A stretch of 64,000 nucleotides of DNA, taken from positions 1,178,001-1,242,000 of the forward strand of contig ML058465.1 of the NCBI GenBank assembly GCA_003013855.2, written 5' to 3'. Made by a program: the position numbers and the translations under genes. Under the pieces are notes generated by a model, which worked only from the letters and a program-made list of their open reading frames with translations, had not been told where the DNA came from and did not search any database. This document shows, one piece after another, positions 21,469 to 31,300 of this stretch (the first letter of the stretch is position 1; every line of letters starts with the position of its first letter). Source of the stretch: Liriodendron chinense (Eukaryota; Streptophyta; Magnoliopsida; Magnoliales; Magnoliaceae).

Positions 21469-22350
21469 TGGTGTGGTCTACTTGAGCTTTGTATCTGCCT
21501 TGTTTTTTGTTTAATGCCTCAAATTGAGATGTACAAATGGATGGACGGAGTGGATAAAACAAATACATCATGGAGTGACCCACAAAGCTTTGAACAGTTA
21601 AGGGTTCGCGTCAGTCTTCACTCTTCCCACCTCAGGTGAGCAAAAGTATGAACATTAACTATCTATATTATGGTTTTTTTTTTTATTTAGTTAGTTAAAA
21701 ACTTTAATCCTTGCAATTTGTCATTTGTGATATGTAATTTGTGAACAAATCGATATTTACTATTTAGTAGTAGAAAAAAAATATTTTCCAACGAGAAAAG
21801 CTAAATTGTTCGATCTTGTTCGAACTCGTAAAAATTGTTTGAAATCCATATGTTCAAACATGGCTATGCCAGACTAAACTGAGTTTGAATAGAGCCACCT
21901 TGTTTGAATGTTTGTTCAAATATTCTTCGAACACGTCCACTCGAGTAGCCGAATGATTTGATCTGGTCTATGTTCAACTCGGATTGGATCGTTGTCCACA
22001 TCTACATATGGTATAGCTATCACGTTCACGTGGAGCTTGGAGGTTTCAAGGGTGCACTTTCAAACTCACTGTTTATAGTGGTGGGGTCCATGTACGAATG
22101 ATCCATCCCGTTCATTAGTTCGGCCCGTCCATGACGGGCACAAAGAGACCTATATTTGGAAGATTTTGGTGGAGCTTACTTCTCACAGTGAGCATCAAAT
22201 GGTTTCAATGGTGGACACACAACTTCACTTTCCCTTGTTGTATGGTCCACCTAAGATCAGGATCTTCTCTAGATTTTGGCCCATGGCCTTAAATGATCTA
22301 TACAATTGAATGGACAGCCGGAATGAAACACATCCATCAAGAATGGGTAC
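21469..22350. repeat. Right half of the host repeat split by the CACTA element, plus foldback arms
   Basis: From TGGTGTGGTCTACTTGAGC the sequence continues the repeat that stops at 16122. The part 21680-22010 (GTTAAAAACTTT, TCATTTGTGATATGTAATTT, AAATTGTTCGA) matches 27290-27600. From about 22020 to 22350 there is one foldback-family arm. Confidence 0.75.
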
Positions 22351-22657
22351 TACACTCGGACAGAATCTACACCTCCAGAGACAACCTTCCTAGGATGATC
22401 GGCATTGGTAATATTAGGAAGTGTTTTCAGCCTAGTTAGGGCTGGGGCTGTGTTTCCGGAAAAAAAAAAAAAAAAGGTTTCGGACCCAAAAAAAAAAAAA
22501 GGAAAAACCTACACCAATCCAAGGATTAGGTTGCCCACTTCCATAATTGTGAGTTATTGGATATGTCCAGTCCAACGTATGATCTCCCTCCAACTGCGAC
22601 CACCACCAACCATAGATGAATTTAGAATAATGAAAAGAGATTTTTCAAAAAAAAAAA
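22351..22657. other. Spacer with poly-A tracts
   Basis: Two A-rich runs (about 22459-22475 and 22488-22500), separated by a few bases, and T/A runs near 22640-22658. No feature is recognised. The poly-A runs next to a gene fragment could reflect retroposition, but no target duplication was found. Confidence 0.4.
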
Positions 22658-22891
22658 ATGTACTCGCAAACTAGAAACGAGAATCCAGTTTGGGAACAGA
22701 AACCATAAAGCTTGACAATGTTGTTGATGGAAGATTTGCGTTAATGCTTGAATCTCATTTCTAAAACTTCTTTGATCAAATTGGTGCCCACCTTCGAGAG
22801 GATGAAGTTTCTTCATAGCTACTACTTGGCCTGATGGTAGATTAGCTTTGTAAACTTTCCCATACCCTCCAGTTCCGATGCAGTATCTGTA
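22658..22891 (-). pseudogene. LRR receptor-like kinase fragment (MIK2-like kinase N-lobe)
   Basis: The minus strand encodes YCIGTGGYGKVYKANLPSGQ, VVAMKKLHPLEGG, FDQRSFRNEIQALTQI and, after a one-base shift, NIVKLYGFCSQTGFSFLVCE. These are the glycine loop, the catalytic Lys strand, helix C and the following strands of a plant LRR-XII/XI-like receptor kinase, most like the MIK2 group. Nothing before the glycine loop or after strand 5 is present. The fragment is flanked by A/T runs and is a pseudogene. Confidence 0.85.
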
Positions 22892-22924
22892 GGGATGTAA
22901 ATGTGATGGAGTTTTCCTCCTCAT

Positions 22925-23660
22925 TTCTGTCAGAGGAGAGAGAGTGGACTGGGAGTGGTCGGGCGCCTGGGCCTCATTGTGGCCGGGCGACCGAAATTCA
23001 TGGTTTCTAGGCAGCTAGGCTGCTGGACTGTTTTGTCCATTGCCGGGCGCCCTGACAGTTTTGGTGACCGGGCGCCCGACCATGTTTGGTCCGGGCGCCC
23101 GAAATTCATTTTCTCTAGGTGTAATCGCTGGACTGTTTTTTGGTTGGCTGGGCGCCCGACGGTCTGGTGACCGAGCGCCCGACCCGGCGTGGACTGCTTG
23201 TACGCAGTTTCCATATTTGGTTCTAATTCCTCCGTTTTTGGTACCTAAGTGTTCCAAAACGGGATTATGGCATCCCATTGTGTTGCTAACACGTCCAAGG
23301 TGAAAAAGAGAGAAAAAGAGGAAGAGAGAAAGAGAAGAGAGAGAGAAAGAGGAAGCTTGTAGAAAGGAGAAGTTGCTTGAAGAAGGATTCTTCTGCACAA
23401 CGGTCGTCTCAGCGCTTTTACGTCCTCGGGATCGGTGAGATCGTTTCTCCTTTACTATTCTCTTGTAGTTTATCCATCCCTGCGTGTGTGAAGAAGTTTG
23501 ATCCAAGCGGTGTGTGTTTATGATCGGTTGTAACAGTTCCCTAAGATAGTGGATTGTTGATCTGGACTAGGTCCCGTGGTTTTTACCTCTTTTGAGGGTT
23601 TTCCACGTAAAAACCCCTTATGTTTGTGTGGTTAATGTTTATTCTTGATTATTGCATTAG
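22925..23660 (+). mobile_element. Copia-type LTR fragment
   Basis: The block at about 23560-23625 (GATCTGGACTAGGTCCCGTG, GTTTTTACC, GGGTTTTCCACGTAAAAACC) is the hallmark near the 3' end of many plant Ty1/copia LTRs. Upstream are a purine-rich leader (23295-23360) and a (G)GGCGCCC-rich U3 (22950-23200). The expected TATCAGAGC primer site does not follow, so the element is truncated or a diverged solo LTR. Confidence 0.5.
22940..23195. repeat. GGGCGCCC-palindrome tandem region
   Basis: CCGGGCGCCCGA-like palindromes recur at about 23045, 23070, 23092, 23150 and 23175. Longer phrases (GAAATTCATGGTTTCTAGG / GAAATTCATTTTCTCTAGG, CTGGACTGTTTT) are duplicated with a spacing of about 125 bases. Confidence 0.65.
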
Positions 23661-23679
23661 CATAGTCCACAATTCTAGT

Positions 23680-24120
23680 GTATTGGGGGGTGAGATTCGA
23701 AGGTTTGTGTGAAACGCACCCAACAAAATGGTCAGTTTCCAGTCCGGTCCGAGTCAACCCATCAGACCCATTTATAAATGAGTGTGGGTTGGTAGAGGGA
23801 GATGCACCCAGGCCCATTTATAAAAGGGTCGGGTCTAATGGGTCTGGGTCTAGATCTAGTATGCAAGCATTTTAACAAGGCTTAAAATCAGGTTTGGACG
23901 GGTCTGCACTGGATGGGTCCCTTGAAACATAGACCAAACCCACCCACTTACTAAACGGGTTCGGGTCAGGTCGGGTCGGGTCGGGCCTAATTAATATAAA
24001 GGAAACCAGACCCAAACCCTTTTAGCAAATGGGTCTATTACCCGTACCATTTAACAAATGGGTCGGTCTAAATGAGTTGGTTCTGGGTACCCTACCGGGT
24101 CCGCTGACCCATTTACAGCC
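23680..24120. repeat. GGGTC/GGGTCGGGTC-rich region
   Basis: Phrases such as CCATTTATAAATG, GGGTCTAATGGGTC and GGGTCGGGTCGGGTC recur irregularly. It resembles the ACCCGTTAAC region at 58880-59450. Nothing coding. Confidence 0.6.
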
Positions 24121-24275
24121 CCAAGTATCTGTCGTCAAAACCCTCTGTCATTTCCACAATGTCTTCTAACGCAGCAATTCATATTGAAAATGGATTTCCG
24201 CTAGGAAAAAAAATAAATAAATTGGGTACTACACATGTGGCCCATAAGAGTTTTGAATCAAATTGACATGGGTTT

Positions 24276-24378
24276 CCATGCAAAGATGTCAACATCAAGG
24301 AAGATTGTAACGGTGACAATTGTAAACCCATGCAAAGATGTCAACATCAAGGAAGATTGTAACGGTGACAATTGTCAC
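24276..24378. repeat. Two perfect 52-bp tandem copies
   Basis: CCATGCAAAGATGTCAACAT to GTGACAATTGTAAAC at 24276, repeated almost unchanged from 24328. High identity implies a recent event. Confidence 0.95.
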
Positions 24379-24379
24379 C

Positions 24380-25345
24380 ACTGTTTCCTACGGTGTGACC
24401 CAACTGAAACTTAGATCTTCTTCATCTTTGAGCCCATGTCCTAAAATGATATGGAGAAACAGATGGATGGATTGGATTCGACACAAAAATCAGAGTGAGT
24501 TCCAGTAATGGGAGCACCACTTCTACTGTTGGTAACGTAATCGGCACTTACTTTTTGCATGCAGCTTCCTTTACGGCTGGCTTATTTTTTTGTTTTTGTT
24601 TTTGATACATATGTGGGGTCCACTTGGAAGATCCAGTCCGTCTATGAGGTTGGACTGCACAAGGTGGGCCTAAGGTGTTTTGGATCAACTCATATCTTCT
24701 GTTTTTCCTTCATCAAGAGGTGTGATCCTTAACAGATGTCGAATGCCCAATAATCATTAAGGGTGGTCCACAACATCGCTCAAGCTGATACTTGTGGTTT
24801 CACTTCCACCACAGCCATGTAACCTTAAGAGCACATCAGATGAGGAATAGACATCAAGGTGGGCCCAGAGAAGGTCTCAATAGTGGGTGTCACCTCTCAA
24901 TTAGTTTAACTATGGTATGGCCCACCTGAGTTACAAATCTGCCTCATCTTTTAGGTATGGACCTGGAATGATCTGGCAGGATGGATGGTCTGTATGGATG
25001 TAACATATACATCACAATGGCCCGCATAAGTAGGCCCTAGGACCACTTGCAATTTCCTCAACCCCGCTGAATATTCAGCCGGTCCAGTATATATGTATCT
25101 GGACCTACTGTGTAAAATAGTTTCTGACCAATATTGGCCCACCTGTCATTGATCTGAACTACAGGGGACTTCTCAGTACCCAGTCCTATAGGATAGACTG
25201 GTTAGAACCACAATATGTGATTAACACAATAATTTAAACGGAGTGAATACTCACATTGATCTGACGGCTAGGATGACTCCTCCAAGACACCTAGGCAAGG
25301 ATGGATGGTTGAGATGGAAAGAAAGTTTGATGGCCCACCAATCCA
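24380..25345. repeat. Foldback-family arms
   Basis: Arms of the GTGGGCCC family lie at about 24380-24500 and 24770-25030, the latter nearly complete (TGATACTTGTGGTTTC to GGATGTAACATATACATC). Between them the sequence is unrecognised. No gene. Confidence 0.6.
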
Positions 25346-25349
25346 TCTG

Positions 25350-26140
25350 CCAATTTTTTTTTTTCAGAATTTCTATTTTTTTCAAACAGTCTTCATTGTT
25401 TTTTTTTTTTCAAACTTCTCAATTTTCTCATCGAATTAGTTAGTTTTTTTTTTTTTTCAAAATGTAAAATCTCAATTTCTTTTTAAAAGTCTCTAATTTT
25501 TTTTTATCAAAATATAATTTTTTTAGTGCCGATTTTTTATTTTGAAAATGTATATATTTTTCAAAATCTCCATTTTTTTTCTTCAAAATCTCAATATTTC
25601 TCGAAGCATTGTCAATTTTTTCAAAATCATAATTTTTTTAAACCTCTCAACTTTCTTCTTGAAAAGGTCTTTTGTTTTTCATAATCTCAATTTTTTTAAA
25701 TCTAATTTTTATTTTTAAAATTCTAATTTTCTTCAAACTTTACATTTTATTTTCAAAATATCAAATTAATTTTTTCAAACTCTTTTTTTTAATCACAATT
25801 CTTTTGAAAATCTCTTTTTTTTGTTTTGTTTTTTTCTTATGAAACTTCTTAATTTATTTTAAAATACAAAATCTCAAATACTTTATAAAATCAATTTTTT
25901 GTCACTACACCCTTAATTTTTTTTTTTTTTTTGAAAAAGCCAATTTCTTTTTCAATATCTCGATATTTTTTAAATCTTTATATTTTTTAGAATCTTAAAT
26001 TTATTCAAACATTGTCATTTTTTGTTCAAATTTTTTATTTTTTAAATTAAAATTTTTCAAACTAAAGTTTCCTTTTGGAAATGTCTAATTTTTATAAAAA
26101 TCTCAATGTCTTTTCAATCTTCATTTTTTTAAAATATAAA
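25350..26140. repeat. T-rich low-complexity tract of about 800 bp
   Basis: The plus strand is dominated by poly-T runs of 6-14 bases separated by CAAAATCTC-like phrases, about one per 25-40 bases. It looks like a decayed tandem array, with AAAATCTCAATTTTTT as the apparent unit. Confidence 0.8.
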
Positions 26141-26204
26141 ATGAAGATCTTTGGATGAATGTCTGGGCGTTATATAGATATGGGATGAATTTGGTCTGTT
26201 GCAC

Positions 26205-26430
26205 ATGGTCAGAAATATGCGACGGACCGAATTCGTCGCATATTTATAATAAGCGACGGACATGGTTGGTCGCAAAATCCCACCACGATGAAACCCCTCA
26301 ATTTTCCCTTGAAAACAGATTTGTGACGGACAATTTCCGTTAGAGACGGACTTAGTTCGTCGTTAAACCAAGCAATTTTAGATGTCTGTTGTAAAAATCG
26401 TTGCAAATTAGCAATTTTGGCATAGTATTT
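26205..26430. mobile_element. CACTA-like terminal remnant, second family
   Basis: GCGACGGAC/GTCGC motifs repeat in both orientations (26218, 26244, 26262, 26320, 26345) and the segment ends GCAATTTTGGCATAGTA, whose reverse is close to a CACTATGCCAAAA terminus. Only one end is visible and the first base is T, so it is a degraded relic. Confidence 0.4.
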
Positions 26431-26439
26431 GACTCATGA

Positions 26440-27165
26440 GTGGAGTCTAAATTGAGATTCGGTTGTAGGACTTTGGCTTGAGTAAGGCCTAAATAAGTCT
26501 CCTAGGGGAGCCACCAATATGAGTGTGAACGTGTAGATTGGGAGGAACCTGTAAATTTTCCAGTTTGGTGGGTCCGAAGTTAAAATACCTTGGTTGAGAG
26601 GAATCAGATTTAAACTCCCTAGTGAATGTCGGTATGCTCAAAGGAGTTAAGTACTTAAATCGAGAGTGGAGTATAGCCAAAGTCGAACCACTATACATCG
26701 TTGTAGTTTGTGATTGTATTTTAGCACATTTCTTATTATGAATTGTGTTTAATTATTTAATTATGAATACTTAATTGTAATGTATGATAGATACTAGATT
26801 GACGCATCCACACACACAAGATGTATTTTCACTTACTTGAGTAGGACTTGAGCTTATATGATCAACTTTCATATAATCTACTTAGGTTGCAGGAATTAGG
26901 TGTTTAATTAGTTTAATCATATATTAATCTATGCATGCTTAGACTAGGTTGCTTATTGCATATCATATACTAGTCTTGTGAATTAGACCAACTTAGGCTT
27001 GAAAGACGAAGTGCTCTTACTTAGTTTAAATTGATAAAATTGTTGAATAGGCGAAAGAAATTTCAAAAGGTCCAACCCCCCCAGGACTTAGCCATAATTC
27101 TAGTTGCTCCACTCTTAGCTTCCGCATATATATACATAAGTGTCGTGTTAGACTACCGACGTAAT
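26440..27165 (+). mobile_element. Copia-type LTR remnant
   Basis: The block AGCCAAAGTCGAACCACTAT, ACATCGTTGT near 26680 and the block AAAGGTCCAACCCCCCCAGG near 27070 resemble the R-U5 and terminal parts of plant Copia LTRs. Borders could not be placed. Confidence 0.3.
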
Positions 27166-27174
27166 TTCAAGGGG

Positions 27175-27600
27175 TTGGATGATAAATAAACATGATTGTG
27201 GGCCCTATGAAGGTTTCAATGGTGGACATCATTCTCCTCATTGTTTCTTGTAGTGTGGTCCACTTGAGCTTTGTAGCTGCCTCATTTTTTTTAGTTAAAA
27301 ACTTTAGACATTGTGATTTGTCATTTGTGATATGTAATTTGTAAATAGATTGGTATTCACTATTCAATAGTAGAAAAAATATTTTCAAGCGAAAAAAGCA
27401 AAATTGTTCGAAGTTGTAAAAATTGTCTAAAGTCCATATGTTGGAACATGTTCAAACATGCGTGGCTGGGGCAAACCAAATCAAGTTTGAAAAGAGTCAC
27501 TTTGTTTGAATGTTTGTTTGAACACACCCACTCAAGCAGCCAAATGATCCGATCTAGTCCATATTCGACTCGGATCGGATCGTTGCCCACCTCTATTCAA
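27175..27600. repeat. Uninterrupted relative of the CACTA target repeat
   Basis: 27175-27290 matches 16040-16122 joined to 21472 onward (ACATGATTGTGGGCCCTATG, TTCTCCTCATTGTTTCTTGT, GTGGTCCACTTGAGC). 27290-27600 matches 21685-22010. It serves as a paralogous empty site. Confidence 0.85.
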
Positions 27601-27654
27601 GGTGTCATTAGTCATGGCAGATTTTCTCTCTGTATGTAAATTGCGTACTGAACA

Positions 27655-27836
27655 ACCTTTCAGGTTTTTTTTTTTTTTTTAGTTAATCATGTAATGCACC
27701 CGCCCTCCAAAACAGTCACACGATGCCCCCACCCACTGGTGGGGTTAGTGTCTCCTTAGCACTTGAACTTAAGACTTACTATTGAAATGCCAAGGCGTCT
27801 TCCTTCTGAGCTAGTAGGCTCGACACACCTTTTAGG
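27655..27836 (-). mobile_element. tRNA-derived SINE, copy 1
   Basis: The body 27665-27826 lies between two 10-bp flanks, ACCTTTCAGG and ACCTTTTAGG, a target duplication with one change. On the minus strand the head has an A-box-like TAGCTCAGAAGGAAG and, about 35 bases on, a B-box-like AAGTTCAAGTGCT. The tail is TTAACT followed by about 16 A. A relative lies at 59935-60120. Confidence 0.8.
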
Positions 27837-27994
27837 AGGCGTTTGCTTTTTCAATTAGACATGTAATCACCTATAAATAGGTAATGACTATTTACCTATG
27901 TAATTAGGTCTGGAGGTTTGACGTGATCTTGTTTGCTAACTAGCTACCCATTCCATAGTAGGGAATTCATACAATTTGCACATATAAAAACTAT
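27837..27994. other. Spacer between SINE and foldback element
   Basis: Unrecognised; TATAAATAGGTAATGAC TATTTACC near 27870-27895 is a small imperfect palindrome. Confidence 0.3.
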
Positions 27995-28415
27995 GGGGCC
28001 CACCATGATGTTTGTATCTTATCCATGTTGTCCATCTGTTCTACTAGTTCATTTTAGGGCATGAGCCCAAAAATGAAGCAGATCTAAAACTCAATTGGAC
28101 CACACAATAGGAAAAGGCGAGAATTGAACCCCTAACGTTGAAAACTTATTACGGGCCAAAAGTTTTAGATCAAGCTGATATTTGTGTATACCCTTCATAC
28201 ATGTTAGTGTGATATTATGAACAGGTTGGATAATAGATACACATTCCTGTGGGCCCTATGAAGGTTTCAATTTTGAATGGTGGACGTCATTAACCCCTTG
28301 TTTCCTATGGTGTGGTCCACTTGAGCTTCCAATCTACCTTATTTTTTTGCTCAAGCCCTATAATAAAATGGTAAGATGGATGGACAACGTAGATCACATA
28401 CATACACCAGGGATC
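27995..28415. repeat. Foldback element A (long inverted arms)
   Basis: The left arm is in minus sense: GGGGCCCACCATGATG, GTCCATCTGTTC, GGGCATGAGCCC. The right arm mirrors it: GTGGGCCCTATGAAGG, TGTGGTCCACTTGAGC, AGATGGATGGAC, ACATACATAC. They meet at GATCAAGCTGATATTTGTG. No ORF. Confidence 0.75.
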
Positions 28416-28574
28416 CAAGAATTTTGAAAGTACTAAGCCATGTTGGATTTCTCACTTCATGCACTGTTTGAGGGCGTAATTACCGCTCTTAAACAAACAT
28501 CCTTCAAAAAGGATTATTAACCATTTACCACTTAATTGAAAAAACAAACACCTCCTAACGTGTGGAACTTCTTT

Positions 28575-28990
28575 GGACCCTACCATGATTTGTGTTCGAT
28601 CCACACCATCCATCAAAATTTTCAGGCCATTTTAGAGCATGAGCCTAAAAAATGAGGCACATTTAAAGCTCAAGTGGACCGCACCACACAAAGCAGCCGG
28701 GATTGAACAACTACTGTTGAAACCTTCCTAGGTCCACCGTGAGGTTTATTTGCCATCTAACCTCTTCATAAGGTCACACATACTTGGATGAAGGGAAAAC
28801 ACAAATATGAGCATGATTAGAGCTTATGTGGCCCCAAGAATTTTTCAACGGTAGGCATCCAATTCCCACTGTTTCCTATGGTGTGGCCCACATGAACTTT
28901 GGATATGCCTTGTTTTTAGTCTCATGCCCTAAAATGATATGTAAAAATGGACGGACAGTGTGGATATGGCACATACATCATAATTGGCCA
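28575..28990. repeat. Foldback element B
   Basis: The same arm order as element A: GACCCTACCATGATTTGTG on the left and GTGTGGATATGGCACATACA on the right. The centre carries GGTCACACATACTTGGATG. Arms are about 190 bp. Confidence 0.75.
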
Positions 28991-29222
28991 ATAATAAAGA
29001 AAAGTGGGGCCAGTTGCAACTAAAAACAATCAGCAGTCAAAATCCTCTTATCGGTATGATTTCTTGGTTTGTGTTCCATCCTTGATGGTTATATGTGGTA
29101 GACGGTTCAGATCCTCCAAATAAAATATCTGGTGTGGGTCCATACAATCAACGCATAAACTCAACAACTTACGCATATATGATGAAGGATTATACGAAGT
29201 ATCCTCCTCACAAACTCATGTA

Positions 29223-30257
29223 GGGCCCATTTGGATACTACCAAATAAGTTACTTCTTTACTGAACCTAAGACTTTAAGTTACTTTTGGCACTTAGGTTC
29301 GTTTGGTGAGTATAATTGAAAAGTAACTTATCTTTTAAAAATTACTTATCTTAATAAGTATTTTTTTTTAGCTTTTGGCTTTTGACTTTTCTACTTTCCT
29401 CTCTCATGTCAAGCTTTTGCTACCTTTTATTATTATTATTTTTTTTTTGAGGTTAGTATACACCCCACACTGTTAGTCACCCTCCCATGTTAATTAACCA
29501 CCCTCCAATTTGGCTTTTCTTCTAATCTCTCTTAGGTCACGCTACATAGCAAAGTTCTCTCTCATGGATGTCTCAATTACTGCTCTCTCATACCTGTCCA
29601 TATCAAAGGAGGCCCCACATGACGGAGTGTCCCATCAAAGGGGGTGCTTGACACAGTAGATGGTCCACATCAAAGATCGACCTTACATTAATTGATGCAA
29701 GATCCAATCCACCCATTAGGTTGATCTGATTGTCTACATCTTTCCCAAAAATGGTTCTAGTCCACTCACCATGTGGACGACTATTGGAACTAGTGAATGG
29801 GTTAGAAAACTTCAGCCAAGTCTTCCAGAGCCGTACATTTGTTTTGCAAACTGTGGCCCACCTGACCTAGTGGATCAACCTGATTCTTGTGCCATGGCAT
29901 TCATATAGTGGTCCTGTTCTTATGGATGGAATGTATCTCAGACCAATCATGTTATGCTAGCACATGCATAGCATGTACATGAGCTTTATTACACGCACGT
30001 GGGATGAGAAAAGCTCATTCTGTTAGGAAAGCTGCCTCATGGCTTGCCTTTTTCTTTTCATGTCAATATGTTGCTTATTATATGTAGATTTGAAGGTTTT
30101 CTTTCTGTACTTATCAATGTGTTATTACCAACATACTTATTTACTTATTGGCTGATATGTATGTTGTTTACCAAACAGACTTATCTGCTTAATAAGTAAA
30201 AACCAAGATAAGTAACTTACCTAATAAGTAATAAGTAACTTACAATCCAAAGGGGCC
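29223..30257. mobile_element. Long TIR element with AAGTAACTTA subterminal motifs, copy 1
   Basis: The left end reads GGGCCCATTTGGATACTACC, AAATAAGTTACTT. The right end, reversed, reads GGCCCCTTTGGATTGTAAGT, TACTTATTACTTATTAGG. Subterminal AAGTAACTTATCTTA motifs occur in both orientations. The interior (29590-29700) has a few CCCCACATGA/CCACATCAAAG units as in the copies at 35738 and 61311. No transposase. The GGCCCGTTTGG-type ends suggest a hAT-like MITE, but no 8-bp target duplication was found. Confidence 0.6.
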
Positions 30258-30376
30258 AGTAAAGATCGCAGAGGATCCTCTGTATTATAAGATGCGGATT
30301 AGCTTTTAGCCGTTTTTTCAGGACGGGGATTAGCTACTGAACTCGACAGTAGCTAATCTCGCCGTTACCACCTTAT

Positions 30377-30660
30377 GTGGGCCCCACCATGATGTATGTG
30401 TTATATCCACACCGTCCATCCATTTGGAGAAATCATTGTAGGTTCTTAACTAAGAATTAGGCAGATCCAAAGCTCAAGTGGACCTCACCCATGAAAACAG
30501 TGGGGACTGATCTCTTACCACTAAGAAATTCTTGGGGCCACAGAAGTTTTCGATCACGCTGATAAAATAATATGAAAAAAAATAGATGGACGGTATGGAT
30601 CCTTCAAATAAAATATCCAATGTGAGTACATACCACCACCAACTTACGAAAGGATGATAT
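30377..30660. repeat. Foldback element C, right arm mostly lost
   Basis: The left arm is complete (GTGGGCCCCACCATGATGTA to GTTTTCGATCACGCTGATA). After that only about 30 bases of the right arm outer end (AGATGGACGGTATGGATCC) remain. Confidence 0.65.
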
Positions 30661-30767
30661 GAAAGGTATCCTTGTATTATCCAAACTCTCCTTCTACTGT
30701 ACGAGAGGAAATCGGATTGCGTGCTCCACACGCAGCTCTTATCGTGCGTAGTAAACTCTGTTAGGTC

Positions 30768-31180
30768 ACCTGTATGTACTTTATCTATTCTGTCTATATG
30801 TTTTTCCAGCTCATTTTAGTGCTTTAGCTCAAAATTTAAGCATGATCCAAATCACAAGTGGAGCATGCCACAGGAAACAGTGGAAATATTGATTTCCACA
30901 GTTGAAACCTTCGCAAGGCCACACAGTGATGTTTATTTGTCATCCAACCTGTTCATAAGATCACATGGACATGGATGAAGGGAAAACACAAATATAAGCT
31001 TGACCCAAAACTTCTGTCCCTCAAGAATTTTTCAATGGTAGACATTAAGTTGACACTTATCCTATGGTGCGGTCCACTTTAGATTTTGATATGCTTCATT
31101 TTTTGGCACCATACTTAAAATTATCTGTTAATATAGATCGACGGAGTGGATAAAATACATAAATCACGGTGGGCCCGACA
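30768..31180. repeat. Foldback element D, just upstream of the 31-kb gene
   Basis: Arms CTCATTTTAGTGCTTTAGCT and ACCATACTTAAAATTATCTG mirror each other, with the spacer ACATGGACATGGATGAAGGG between. Its right end, GGATAAAATACATAAATCAC then GGTGGGCCC, lies only about 40 bases before the TATA box at 31223. Confidence 0.7.
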
Positions 31181-31222
31181 ACGCTTAGCCTGGGGAGTTA
31201 CTCACTACGCAATCCGCTTCCA

Positions 31223-31230
31223 TATAAAAG
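31223..31230 (+). promoter_or_regulatory. TATA box of the candidate gene
   Basis: TATAAAAG in the context CCATATAAAAGAGGC, 71 bases before the ATG at 31301. Transcription would start near 31255, giving a 5' leader of about 45 bases. Confidence 0.55.
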
Positions 31231-31300
31231 AGGCATCCTCGTTGAAACGATTAAAAAGAAAAAGAAATATCCGCTGGCCTTTTGAAACTGGTCCATCGTC

